Source of the DNA: CADCWK01 sp035944555
Lineage (GTDB): Bacteria > Chloroflexota > Chloroflexia > Thermomicrobiales > UBA6265
Assembly: GCA_035944555.1 (NCBI GenBank)
Contig: DASZAY010000012.1
Coordinates: 1 to 64,000 of the forward strand
Length of the DNA stretch: 64,000 nucleotides
Direction of reading: 5' to 3'
Shown here: piece after piece, positions 17,525-25,549 of the stretch
Layout: every line of letters begins with the position of its first letter
Position numbering within the stretch: the stretch's first letter is position 1
Translations under genes and position numbers: made by a program
Notes under the pieces: generated by a model
What the model was told of the DNA's origin: nothing
Seen by the model: the letters and a program-made list of their open reading frames with translations, nothing else
The model's database searches: none

Positions 17525-17776
17525 TGGCTATCGGCTGATGGGCGCCAGCGGTGGCCCGTCCGGGCCGGCGTCGCTGGCAGGCGGTGGGGACGACCCGCGG
17601 GAGGACGTGGCCGCCGATGGCGGTCACTAGGGGAGACGACGTGGTTTTGCAACAGGACGACAGTGACGCGATCAGACGAGCGCAGTGGGACTCGGGCATG
17701 GCCCGCAGCCATCGACAGGCGGCAGCCGGGGAGGACAGGAGGCGCCCTGTGGTCCGGTCGGCTGCTGCCGCCGGGC

Positions 17777-18088
17777 TTACCGGTACCGGTAGGTGATCCG
17801 GCCGCGGGTCAGGTCGTAGGCGGAGAGCTCGACGATGACACGGTCACCGGGCAGCACGCGGATGTAATTCTTGCGCATCTTGCCGGCGAGGTGGCTGAGA
17901 ACGCTGTGGCCGTTTTCGAGCTCGACCCGGAACATCGCGTTCGGCAGTGCCTCGGCGACGCGACCGTCGGCAGTAATGGCGTCCGGATCCTGGCGACGTG
18001 GGCCTTCCTGGGGCGGCGGGGCGCCAGCGGGGAGCGGACCACGGTTGGGACCACGGTTGGGACCACGGGTGTTGGATGGCTTCGCCAA
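17777..18088 (-). CDS. infA: Translation initiation factor IF-1 with N-terminal extension
   Basis: The C-terminal 70 residues are the single OB fold of IF-1 (DGRVAEALPNAMFRVELENGHSVLSHLAGKMRKNYIRVLPGDRVIVELSAYD, split by the usual strands), ending in GRITYRYR. About 33 extra residues precede it, rich in Pro, Gly and Arg with a GPNRGPNRGP repeat. I placed the start at the TTG giving MAKPSN, six bases after GGAGG; a TTG two codons earlier would sit directly against that site. The gene stands apart from ribosomal-protein operons in this window. Confidence 0.9.
   Translation of the reverse strand: MAKPSNTRGPNRGPNRGPLPAGAPPPQEGPRRQDPDAITADGRVAEALPNAMFRVELENGHSVLSHLAGKMRKNYIRVLPGDRVIVELSAYDLTRGRITYRYR
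18036..18070. repeat. Short tandem repeat (GGACCACGGTTG, nearly three copies) inside infA
   Basis: Two exact 12-base copies and a partial third encode the GPNRGPNRGP part of the IF-1 extension. In-frame slippage here would change extension length by four residues without harming the OB fold. Confidence 0.8.
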
Positions 18089-18218
18089 GGGCAACCTCCA
18101 GTTGCTGGGTGAGGGTTCATGATGCGACCGAAACGGGAGCGATCGGGCGTGGGGCGCCGTTCGTGGCGACGCACGCCAAGTCCCGGTCGGTATGCGAACC
18201 GCCGGGAACGCGACTTAC

Positions 18219-18227
18219 AGTATACCA
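18219..18227 (-). promoter_or_regulatory. Extended -10 promoter (TGGTATACT) for infA
   Basis: On the minus strand TGG-TATACT is a near-consensus extended -10. Its predicted start leaves a leader of about 120 bases before infA. It lies in the 319-base divergent gap 18089-18407, where I see no other element. Confidence 0.4.
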
Positions 18228-18407
18228 GTGCCTGCAAGCGGCCCGGTGCCGGCGGGGCCTGTAACCACGCCGTGACACGCACGACGCACTCCACGGGGAT
18301 CATTGATTCGGGGACTGGCAGACATCCTGCTTCAGCAACTGGTAACAGAACGACCGACGGCTCGTCGGTCGTGGGGCCAGCTCCCGGACCTGACCAAGGA
18401 GAAACAG

Positions 18408-18746
18408 ATGCTCAACAAGATTTTCCGGATGATCAGTGGCATGCTCGCGGGCAACAGCTCGTCCCGTTCCGGCTCGTACGGTCGCGGCGGAAGTTCAAAG
18501 AGTCAGATGGCTCGGCGGGCCAGCGAAGAAGTGCTCAAGCAGGTCCGCAAACAGGGTCCTGACGCGGCACAGCGACACCTCGGCAAATCGAAGTTTGCCA
18601 ACGATCCACGAGCGCAGAAGGCCGCCAAGACCGCTGACGATCTCGCTCGCCGGTTTGCCGGGACGGACAAGAGCGCGACGACGGGGGACGGAACCGGGCG
18701 CCAGGTTGGCGACAAGGCGCAGAACCAGTGGGGCGAGCGCCGTTAG
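18408..18746 (+). CDS. Small basic protein of unknown function
   Basis: The 112-residue product is rich in Lys, Arg, Ser, Gly and Gln and has no hydrophobic segment. Residues about 15-35 are low-complexity Ser/Gly (NSSSRSGSYGRGGSSKS), followed by a charged helical part and a QVGDKAQNQWGERR end. I recognise no family. The ATG has a strong ribosome site (CCAAGGAGAAACAG), and a clear terminator follows, so the gene looks real. A nucleic-acid-associated role would suit the composition but is a guess. Confidence 0.65.
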   Translation: MLNKIFRMISGMLAGNSSSRSGSYGRGGSSKSQMARRASEEVLKQVRKQGPDAAQRHLGKSKFANDPRAQKAAKTADDLARRFAGTDKSATTGDGTGRQVGDKAQNQWGERR

Positions 18747-18773
18747 GGCCCGTCCACCTCAGCATCAGACAGT

Positions 18774-18811
18774 AGCCGCCCGTCGACGAATCGACGGGCG
18801 GCTTTCGTTTT
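18774..18811 (+). terminator. Rho-independent terminator after the small basic protein gene
   Basis: A perfect 13-base stem (AGCCGCCCGTCGA with its inverse) closes a CGAA tetraloop and is followed by a T-rich tail. Confidence 0.85.
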
Positions 18812-18855
18812 CCTGGTCGGTATGGTCTGGCTGGCAACCGGGCCGTGCTGCGCTT

Positions 18856-19665
18856 TCAGGCGAAGACGGAGCGGACGATCTCCCACTCGCGATCGAGCAT
18901 CGTCCACTCGTCATCGTCCGCGCCATCGTAGATCAGGGACATCGGTCCGTCGTAGCCGGCGTCCTTCAGGATGGTGAGCGTTCGCCGGTAGTCGTCTGCG
19001 TCCAGCTCCGAACCCGTGGTGTGGCACTTGGCGTGACAGGACTCGGCCAGCGCCGCGATCTTCGGCAACTCGTCGTACTTCTCCGGCCGGGCCCAGTTGC
19101 CCAGGTCGATCAGCAGTCCGACCTGATCACCAGTCAGCTCCAGGAGTTGCCGCATCGTCGCGCCGTCGGGCAGCAGCCCCTTCCAGTTCTCGGTGACGAC
19201 GCGGATATCGGGGTGAGCTTCGGCGAGGCGGCGCAACCGGGTGGCCGCGGTCTGCAGCGTCTCCGGCGTCGGGGAGGCGAGTCCGGCCACGACGCGGGCG
19301 CGAGTCGCGCCGAGGGCGACGCCGGTCCCCAACCAGCCACTGATCCACGCTTCCATCGCGTCGCCATGGGACGGGTCGGTCAGGTCGCCATCATCGATCA
19401 GGAGACTCTCCAGCTCGATCCCGGCCGACTCGATGGCATCCCGCAGTTCGGCCAGGTAGGCCGGGTCGCGGGACGGCAGGTGAAAATGGCAGATCTGGAC
19501 GGCGTCGTAGCCACGCCGGGCGAGCTCGGCGGGGAGCTCGAGGAGCGTCATCGCGTCGGCGGTAGCGGTCGTTTCCATGAACGGCCCCCCGCTGGCGGCG
19601 GAGTCCGGTGCCACGCGGCGGCCGAGGGTGCGATGCAGGGACCAGGTCGAGACAGCGCGGCGCAT
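18856..19665 (-). CDS. Sugar phosphate isomerase/epimerase-like TIM-barrel protein
   Basis: This 269-residue protein of the xylose-isomerase-like TIM-barrel superfamily (AP_endonuc_2 fold) has metal-ligand candidates in VTENWKG, LLIDLGNW and CHAKCHTTGSE, and a late GPMSLIYDG strand. The substrate is not evident; such enzymes isomerise or epimerise sugars, inositols or hydroxypyruvate-like compounds. The ATG follows GGAGGATTACCA. It is transcribed alone, and a second protein of this superfamily lies at 21.9 kb. Confidence 0.82.
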   Translation of the reverse strand: MRRAVSTWSLHRTLGRRVAPDSAASGGPFMETTATADAMTLLELPAELARRGYDAVQICHFHLPSRDPAYLAELRDAIESAGIELESLLIDDGDLTDPSHGDAMEAWISGWLGTGVALGATRARVVAGLASPTPETLQTAATRLRRLAEAHPDIRVVTENWKGLLPDGATMRQLLELTGDQVGLLIDLGNWARPEKYDELPKIAALAESCHAKCHTTGSELDADDYRRTLTILKDAGYDGPMSLIYDGADDDEWTMLDREWEIVRSVFA

Positions 19666-20231
19666 TGGTAATCCTCCAGCGGATGCGATCGTGGCCAGTC
19701 AACGGCACAACAGACATCTGGGGCGGACAGGTCCGCCGCCTTTGCTCGGGCCCGACGTGTTGTCACACACCGGTCAATGGAGCGCAAGTCGCTTCCGGGG
19801 CCGTCGTCGGCGGGCCGCAGCGACCGGCCGGAAGCTGATTTGCAGGACCGCGCTTCACCTGAGGTCGTCCACCGTTCCTCTGCAATCACCCCAAAACTGT
19901 ACCGCTCGTCCCGATTGGCCAGGCATAGTTGTGGCCGGCAGCCCATGCAGTTTCGTGGTGTGTGGGCTACCATCTGCCTTTACACCCGCGTGGCGAGGGT
20001 TGGCGACTCCGGCCATGCGCCTGGGTCCGAGCGCACGGATGCACGTCCGGTGAATCAGGGGTTCGCCTGACGCGTGTTGGCGTGACCTTCGGCTGGCGAC
20101 GAGTACGGCGTGACGGGGCCCGAGTCCGAATCACCACCGTAGCCCGTCGTCGTGAAAGCGGTTGCGATCCCCGGATGCCGAATGGTGCACCGGGAACTGG
20201 CTGTACTCGGGATGTAGGGGGAAGAAACGGC
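19666..20231. other. Divergent intergenic region, 566 bases, no gene or known riboswitch seen
   Basis: This long gap separates the isomerase-like gene from the LPETG-repeat gene. Open frames in it have composition unlike the neighbours. I compared it by eye with common riboswitch cores and found none I could support. A long leader for the surface protein is likely, because no promoter is obvious near its start. Confidence 0.4.
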
Positions 20232-20717
20232 ATGACGCTTCGGTCTATCACGCGCCGCCTGGCGGCCTTCGGCTTCGTCGGCGCTCTGGCGCTCGTCCTC
20301 GCGTTCTCGATGGCCGCCACGGCTGGCGCCCAGTCCACTCCGGCCGCTTCTACGCCGGGCGTCGGTGGCGACACTGCCCTCCCGGAGACCGGCACCGGCA
20401 CGTCGGTCATCGGCCAGGCCACCCCGGCCGTCGGCGGTGACACGGCTCTCCCGGAGACCGGCACCGGCACCTCGGTCATCGGTCAGGCGACTCCGGCCAT
20501 CGGTGGCGACACCGCGCTTCCGGAGACCGGCGCTGGCACGACCGTGATCAGCCAGGCCACCCCGGCCGTCGGTGGTGACACCACGCTGCCGAGCACCGGC
20601 ACCGGCTCCTCGACCAGCACCGGCATGACCGGCCTGTTCACGGTCCTCGCCGCCGCTGCCGCGGTGGTCGTGGCCGCGGTCGCCGGCCGCACCGTTCTCG
20701 CCCGCCGCGAGAACTAG
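20232..20717 (+). CDS. LPXTG-type surface protein with four LPETG/LPSTG repeats
   Basis: The 161-residue product has a signal peptide (RRLAAFGFVGALALVLAFSMAATAGAQS, cleavage near residue 34). Four 23-residue repeats start at residues 44, 67, 90 and 113. A hydrophobic segment covers about 134-150, and the tail is RTVLARREN. Each repeat contains a sortase-like pentapeptide: LPETG at 50, 73 and 96, LPSTG at 119. Only the last has the membrane helix and basic tail of a classical sorting signal. No sortase gene is in the window. The ATG follows AGGGGGAAGAAACGGC. It may be a small cell-wall-anchored stalk or a decoy-like array; its function is unknown. Confidence 0.78.
   Translation: MTLRSITRRLAAFGFVGALALVLAFSMAATAGAQSTPAASTPGVGGDTALPETGTGTSVIGQATPAVGGDTALPETGTGTSVIGQATPAIGGDTALPETGAGTTVISQATPAVGGDTTLPSTGTGSSTSTGMTGLFTVLAAAAAVVVAAVAGRTVLARREN
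20361..20636 (+). repeat. Four tandem 69-base repeats encoding 23-residue LPXTG units
   Basis: Four 69-base units start at 20361, 20430, 20499 and 20568. Units 1 and 2 encode identical peptides (VGGDTALPETGTGTSVIGQ then ATPA). Unit 3 differs by a few residues, and unit 4 diverges after LPSTG. The DNA differs at synonymous sites, so they are not a fresh duplication. Confidence 0.9.
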
Positions 20718-20768
20718 TCGCCCGGGCCCGGCGGGCCACGGCCCGACCGGCTCTGATCGACTGAAATG

Positions 20769-20802
20769 AAGACGGGCGGGGTCCTGAGACCCCGCCCGTC
20801 TT
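20769..20802. terminator. Bidirectional terminator between the LPXTG gene and a VOC gene
   Basis: A 13-base stem (GACGGGCGGGGTC and inverse) with a CTGA loop is flanked by AA on the left and TT on the right. It lies between convergent genes. Confidence 0.8.
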
Positions 20803-20826
20803 CGTGTTCCAGGCAGCCGACACGAT

Positions 20827-21282
20827 TCAGGCGCTGCCGGGCGGGACGCCGATCCGGTCGCTGACCGGGATCGCCTCGCCGCGAGCAACGTGAGCCTGCG
20901 GGCTGTCCGGGCCGATCTGCATCAGCTCGATCCGGTTGCCATCCGGGTCCGCGATCCACGCCTGCCAGTTGTGGTCGATGCCGAGGCTCGGCTCGACGAC
21001 GATCCGGACTCCGGCTGCGCGCAGCCGCTCGACGTCGCCCTTGAGATCGTCGGACATCAGGCAGAAGTGGGCGAAGGACCCCTTCGTCGCCGTGCCGGGC
21101 TCCGGGCCGTTCGGGAACAGCTCGATGAAGCGGTCGCCGCCGAGATGCAGGTAGACCAGCATCAGGGAGCCGTCCTCGCGGAACAGCCGGAACGATTCGC
21201 GGATGCCGAGCTGCTCGTAGAAAGCCAGGCTGGCGTCCACGTCATGGCAGTCAAAGGCGGTGTGGGCAAGGTCAACGATCAT
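20827..21282 (-). CDS. VOC (glyoxalase superfamily) protein
   Basis: This 151-residue single-domain VOC protein opens with LAHTAFDCHDVDASLAFYEQLGI, which supplies a metal-ligand His, and ends with WIADPDGNRIELMQ, which supplies Glu. This is a common lactoylglutathione lyase or dioxygenase-like layout. The substrate is unknown. The start ATG follows GGGGGACCCG. It is head-to-head with another VOC gene 111 bases away, so they may share a control region. Confidence 0.83.
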   Translation of the reverse strand: MIVDLAHTAFDCHDVDASLAFYEQLGIRESFRLFREDGSLMLVYLHLGGDRFIELFPNGPEPGTATKGSFAHFCLMSDDLKGDVERLRAAGVRIVVEPSLGIDHNWQAWIADPDGNRIELMQIGPDSPQAHVARGEAIPVSDRIGVPPGSA

Positions 21283-21393
21283 CGGGTCCCCCGCGTCAGG
21301 CGTCTCGGGTAGGATTGCGCGTCGTCGCGCGGTGGCCTGCCACGACGGCATGGCCGTCCGGCATTGTCGCAGACAGCAGGGGAGCACCCGACC

Positions 21394-21807
21394 ATGGCCA
21401 TCACCGGCACGCACCACATCGCGCTCAAGGCGAAGGACTTCACGGCACTGCGCGGGTTCTACCGGAACACGCTCGGGCTGGCTGAGGTCGGCGCCTTCGA
21501 CCACACCAATATCGTGTTCCTGTCGTTCGGCGATACGACGATCGAGTTGATCGAGGCCGAGCCGGAGCAGGCCGTCGGCGCCTTTGCCCATATCGCCATC
21601 CAGGTCGACGATGTCGTCGAGCACGCGGCGGCCCTCGAACAGTCCGGCATAGCCTTCCATGTCGCCCCAAAGGCCATCTCCAATGAGGCGGGCGAGACCG
21701 TCGCCTGGATCGCCTTCTTCCGGGACCCCGAGGGCAACGAGCTGGAGCTGTTCCAGCCGGTCGGCGACCGCTACCCGCAGGGCACTCCGCCCGTGGATCG
21801 TGTCTAG
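21394..21807 (+). CDS. VOC (glyoxalase superfamily) protein
   Basis: This 137-residue VOC protein has GTHHIALKAKDFTALRGFYRNTLGL at the start and AFFRDPEGNELELFQPVG at the end, with His and Glu in metal-ligand positions; a middle FAHIAIQVDDV strand gives the third. It resembles methylmalonyl-CoA epimerase/glyoxalase I-like members, but the substrate is not clear. The ATG has an AGGGGAG site ten bases upstream. It is followed after about 100 bases by a TIM-barrel isomerase on the same strand. Confidence 0.83.
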   Translation: MAITGTHHIALKAKDFTALRGFYRNTLGLAEVGAFDHTNIVFLSFGDTTIELIEAEPEQAVGAFAHIAIQVDDVVEHAAALEQSGIAFHVAPKAISNEAGETVAWIAFFRDPEGNELELFQPVGDRYPQGTPPVDRV

Positions 21808-21909
21808 CCCTGGCCCCGTTTCCTCCCGGTCAGCATCGTGCGGACCGGGAGCTATTCGTGACACGAGTCGGGTGGGATGGACTGATCCGGCCGTGCGGAA
21901 GAGGGAATC

Positions 21910-22779
21910 ATGCAACTCGGCTTCCTGACCGCCTCCGCCGATGACATCGCCAAGGCGGCACGGATCGGCTTCGACGGCATCGAGATCAACACCAGTGCGT
22001 TCGGTCGCGCTGCCGACGGCCCGCTGGACGCCGACCGCGTCGCGAAGGCGAAGGCCGACGCGGCGAAGCACGGCGTCACGATCACCGCGCTGGCGCACTA
22101 CGGGCTCGCCGGCGGCACCCTCGAGCCCGCCCCGATCCTCGCGGCATTCCGGCACGTCTTCGATGCCGCCGAGACGCTTGGCGTCCGGGTCATTGCGGCG
22201 ATGAGCGGGTTCGACCCCGACCGGAACTGGGACGAGAACGTCCAGATGTTCGCCGACCGATTCGGTCCGGTCGCCGACGAGGCCGAGCGGCGCGGGATGA
22301 AGATCGCGTTCGAGAACTGGATGGGCTACGGCGGCCACCTGCCCTTCCGCCCGCACAACATGGGTGGCTCGCCCCATACATGGGACGCGTGGTTCTCGGC
22401 GGTGCCGTCGCCGGCGCTCGGGATCGAGTTCGACCCATCGCACCTTGCCTGGCAGGGCATCGATCACATGCGGGCGCTGCACGAGTTCAAGGACCGTGTG
22501 CACCACGTCCACGCCAAGGACGTCGAGAACCTGCCGGAACTGCGCTACCGGATCGGCGCCAACGGCAACGCCTTCCGGTTCCGGATTCCCGGCTATGGCG
22601 AGATCAACTGGGCCGAGTTCATCGGTGGGTTGGTCGAGATCGGCTACGACGGCGGCGTCGCGATCGAGCACGAGGACGACGTCTTCGGGCAGTTTTCACC
22701 CGGCGAGAAGTACGACGACGGGCTGGTCCGCGGCTGGCAGCACCTCGAGCCGCTGATCCATCCCCGCGGCCGAAGCTGA
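21910..22779 (+). CDS. Sugar phosphate isomerase/epimerase (xylose-isomerase-like TIM barrel)
   Basis: This 289-residue protein has the typical metal-site strands: KIAFENWMGY (Glu), LGIEFDPSHLAWQGID (Asp and His), VHHVHAKDVEN (His) and GGVAIEHEDDVF (Glu). It belongs to the AP_endonuc_2 TIM-barrel superfamily, which includes IolE/IolH-like and D-tagatose 3-epimerase-like enzymes. The substrate is probably a sugar or polyol. The ATG follows GAAGAGGGAATC. It lies beside glycoside hydrolase genes, so a role in processing released sugars is reasonable. Confidence 0.86.
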   Translation: MQLGFLTASADDIAKAARIGFDGIEINTSAFGRAADGPLDADRVAKAKADAAKHGVTITALAHYGLAGGTLEPAPILAAFRHVFDAAETLGVRVIAAMSGFDPDRNWDENVQMFADRFGPVADEAERRGMKIAFENWMGYGGHLPFRPHNMGGSPHTWDAWFSAVPSPALGIEFDPSHLAWQGIDHMRALHEFKDRVHHVHAKDVENLPELRYRIGANGNAFRFRIPGYGEINWAEFIGGLVEIGYDGGVAIEHEDDVFGQFSPGEKYDDGLVRGWQHLEPLIHPRGRS

Positions 22780-22898
22780 CCGGAGCCTGGCCCAGTTCAG
22801 CGGGTGGAAACCGCTCGGAACTGGGCACCGGATCGTCCGCATTCTCCCTGACACTGGCTCCCAAGTCACCCGAGGACGGGTTCGCGTGAGGAGGGAGT

Positions 22899-23699
22899 GT
22901 GGTCAGAGAACCCAGCCGGGAACTCCCCAGCAAGCTGGATCGGTCCGGTCTGACGGAGGTCTTCGCGGAGACGTTCGTCAGACCGGCGCCGGATCGGTGG
23001 ATTGACCACTACCTGCCGCACTGGACCACACCGGACCGGTCAGCGGCACGCTATGACATGGGCCCGGACGGGCTGCGGCTGCGTATCGATGTTGACCAGC
23101 CGGCCTGGCGGCCGGAGGACGGCGAGCTGCGCTGCTCCTGCTTCCAGTCAGGGGTCTTCGCCGGTCCGGTCGGCTCGGCGATGGGCCAGCACCGCTACCG
23201 CGAAGGCCTGGTCGTCCGGACGCCGCAGGCGACCAGGCACCTGTTCACGCCCACCGCCGGGATCGTCGAAGCGACGATGCGGTTGGTGCCTGACCCGACG
23301 ACGATGCTTGCTGTCTGGCTGGTCGGTGTCGAGGACGATTCGCCCGACGACTCGGGCGAGATCTGCATCGCCGAGCTGTTCGGCGACGCGATCACAGCCG
23401 ATGGGATCTCACTGAGTACCGGCATCAAGGCGCACCACGACCCTCGCTTGCGGGAGGAGATGTCGCGCCTGCCGTTGCCGATCGACGCGACCGCTTGGCA
23501 CGTCTACGCGGCGGAGTGGGACGCTAGCGGGGTTCGCATCTACGTCGATGACACGCTGGTCTTTCGCACGGATCAGGTCATCGGCTACCCACAGGCCGTA
23601 ACCATCGGGTTGTTCGAGTTCCCCTCGAGCGCGCAGCGCGACCTCGCGGCGTATCCGAAGACCGGATACGTCCGCGAGGTCCGGGGATGGCAGCGCTGA
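22899..23699 (+). CDS. GH16-like concanavalin-type protein with altered catalytic motif
   Basis: This 266-residue protein looks like a beta-sandwich of the GH16/laminarinase type, with WHVYAAEWDASGVRIYVDDTLVFRT as the typical late strand pair. The usual EXDXXE active site reads EICIAE (Glu154, Cys156, Glu159), so the central Asp is replaced by Cys. It may be a binding protein or an enzyme of a divergent subgroup. No signal peptide is visible. The GTG start has TGAGGAGGGA upstream. It converges on the GH2 gene with a nine-base gap. Confidence 0.62.
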   Translation: MVREPSRELPSKLDRSGLTEVFAETFVRPAPDRWIDHYLPHWTTPDRSAARYDMGPDGLRLRIDVDQPAWRPEDGELRCSCFQSGVFAGPVGSAMGQHRYREGLVVRTPQATRHLFTPTAGIVEATMRLVPDPTTMLAVWLVGVEDDSPDDSGEICIAELFGDAITADGISLSTGIKAHHDPRLREEMSRLPLPIDATAWHVYAAEWDASGVRIYVDDTLVFRTDQVIGYPQAVTIGLFEFPSSAQRDLAAYPKTGYVREVRGWQR

Positions 23700-23708
23700 C
23701 TTGCGGTC

Positions 23709-25487
23709 CTAGAGCGAGTTCGACGGGCCGGTGGTGATCCGGTGGAAGACCTCGAAGGGGAGCTTGGGCTGGCGGTGCTCGTCGACCAGCCCGTTCTTTT
23801 CCTGCATTGTGTCGGTCAACTGCGTGTAGCAGAAGCCGACGACGGTCTCGGACTCCAGGATGGCGCCGATGATCTCGGCGTACTTGGCTTCCAGTTCCTC
23901 GGTACTGCCAGCCGACCAGAAGTGCCAGCGCTCGCCCTCGACCAAGGGATAGCCGATCCCGCCGACCTCGGTGAGCATCACCGGGGCGCCGGGTGCCAGC
24001 GAGCTCTCGACCAGGATCCGGCGGTTGCCGGGCGTGATGTGGGCGATGGTATCGGCCGTCGCTTCCGGTGTCTTCCACCGCTTGCGCAGCACTTCCGCTT
24101 GGTCGGCGTAGTCGTGGATCGCGAGGATGTCGCTGGCCGTGTGCTCCCAGCCATCGTTGGAGATAACGGGGCGGGTCCCGTCCAGCGTCCGGGCCAGGTC
24201 GGCCAGCATCCGCGTGTAGGCTCGCTGGCGGGCGTCAACCTCGAGGTCGGGAACGCCCCAGCTCTCGTTGGTCGGTACCCAGGCGACGACGCACGGGTGG
24301 CTGACGTCCCGCTGGATCGCCTCGGTCCACTCGGCGGTGAACCGGGTGACAGCCGTCTCGTTGAAGGCGTAGGCGCTGGGCATCTCGCCCCACGTCATCA
24401 GCCCGAGCCGGTCGCACCAGTACAGGAAGCGCGGGTCTTCGACCTTCTGGTGGACCCGGAGCGCGTTGAAGCCGAGCTTCTTCGCGATCTCGACCTCTTC
24501 CCGCAGCGCGTCGTCGGACGGCGCGGTCAGGTGGCTGTCCGGCCAGTACCCCTGCTCCAGTGCCATCCGCAGGTAGTACGGGCGGTCATTGAGCAGGAAC
24601 TTGCCGTTGCGGAAGCCAACGGAGCGCAATCCGGCGTAGGACGTGACCTCGTCGATCGCCGACTCGCCGTCGAGGAGCGTCAGCTCGGCGTCGATCAGGT
24701 TGGGGTGGTCCGGCGACCAGAGCAGGGCGTTGCGGTGGTGGGCGCTGAACGGAGCCGGGATCGTGATCGCTCGCTCGACCAGCCCGTCCGCGACGCTGAA
24801 GGTGTCGTCGGTCAGCCCCTTGCCCTCAAACGACAGCGCGACTCGCAGGCGCAGTCCGTCCCGCTTCGGCCCGGCGATGGTCGCGCGAAGCTTGAGCGCC
24901 CCGGCCTCGATGTCGGCCACCCACCGCAGCTGGGCGACGTGATTGGCGGAGACCGTCTCGATCCAGACGCTCTGCCAGATGCCCGACGTGCGCTGGTAGA
25001 GGATGCTGCGGGGCGGACCGCCCCAGACCTGCTTGCCCCGGGGCTGGCTGACGTCGTCAGGCTGGTCCTCGGCCCGGACCACGACGATCTGCTCGCCGCC
25101 ACCGTCTAGGGCGCCGGTGATGTCGGCGTGGAAGGGAACGTGGCCGCCGGTGTGCCGGGCGACGAGCTGCCCGTTCACCCAGACGGTGGCGTCGTAGTCG
25201 ACGGCGCCGAAGTGGAGCAGCACGCGCTGGCCGTCGCCCGCGGAGGCGGTGAAGGTCCGGCGATACCAGAGGTACGGGTGGCCGGACGGGTCACCAATGC
25301 CGCTCATCGGCGACTCGGGCGGGAACGGCACGGTGATCGTCCGGTCGAACGTGCCGCCGCCGGGCTGGAACCAGCGCGCCTCGACTCCGGTATCGTCATC
25401 GTCGTAGGAGAAGTCCCACTGACCATCCAGGCGCTGGAATCCGGCGCGGACGAGCTGCGGGCGGGGGTGATCGTGCGGCTGACTCAT
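23709..25487 (-). CDS. Glycoside hydrolase family 2 (beta-galactosidase/glucuronidase-like)
   Basis: This 592-residue protein has the GH2 order: N-terminal jelly-roll sugar-binding domain (about 1-175), Ig-like domain (about 180-290) and TIM barrel (about 295-590). The acid/base is Glu408 in PTNESWG and the nucleophile Glu507 in LTEVGGIGYP. Lack of the extra C-terminal domains separates it from LacZ. Specificity may be beta-galactoside, beta-glucuronide or an arabinoside-related bond. No signal peptide is seen, so it acts on imported oligosaccharides. It is the last gene of the sugar-transport/GH127 operon, 62 bases after GH127. Confidence 0.88.
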   Translation of the reverse strand: MSQPHDHPRPQLVRAGFQRLDGQWDFSYDDDDTGVEARWFQPGGGTFDRTITVPFPPESPMSGIGDPSGHPYLWYRRTFTASAGDGQRVLLHFGAVDYDATVWVNGQLVARHTGGHVPFHADITGALDGGGEQIVVVRAEDQPDDVSQPRGKQVWGGPPRSILYQRTSGIWQSVWIETVSANHVAQLRWVADIEAGALKLRATIAGPKRDGLRLRVALSFEGKGLTDDTFSVADGLVERAITIPAPFSAHHRNALLWSPDHPNLIDAELTLLDGESAIDEVTSYAGLRSVGFRNGKFLLNDRPYYLRMALEQGYWPDSHLTAPSDDALREEVEIAKKLGFNALRVHQKVEDPRFLYWCDRLGLMTWGEMPSAYAFNETAVTRFTAEWTEAIQRDVSHPCVVAWVPTNESWGVPDLEVDARQRAYTRMLADLARTLDGTRPVISNDGWEHTASDILAIHDYADQAEVLRKRWKTPEATADTIAHITPGNRRILVESSLAPGAPVMLTEVGGIGYPLVEGERWHFWSAGSTEELEAKYAEIIGAILESETVVGFCYTQLTDTMQEKNGLVDEHRQPKLPFEVFHRITTGPSNSL

Positions 25488-25549
25488 GCTTGCTGGAACT
25501 CCCTCTCTTCGGGTGGGGTCTTGCGGCGTTGCTGCGCGACAGTCTACGG

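Noticed and set aside
17779..17792. Palindrome TACCGGTACCGGTA as an operator or attachment site
   Set aside because: It lies at the very end of infA and is explained by its Tyr/Arg codons and GC bias; no mobile element adjoins it.
19920..20231. Riboswitch upstream of the LPETG gene
   Set aside because: GC-rich hairpins are present, but no conserved core of a cobalamin, SAM, c-di-GMP or c-di-AMP riboswitch could be matched.
20827..22671. A 614-codon minus-strand frame covering a VOC gene and more
   Set aside because: Only the last 151 codons are VOC-like. The rest is antisense to a VOC gene and a TIM-barrel gene.
23742..25109. A 455-codon plus-strand frame
   Set aside because: It is antisense to the GH2 gene, whose catalytic residues and domain order are clear.
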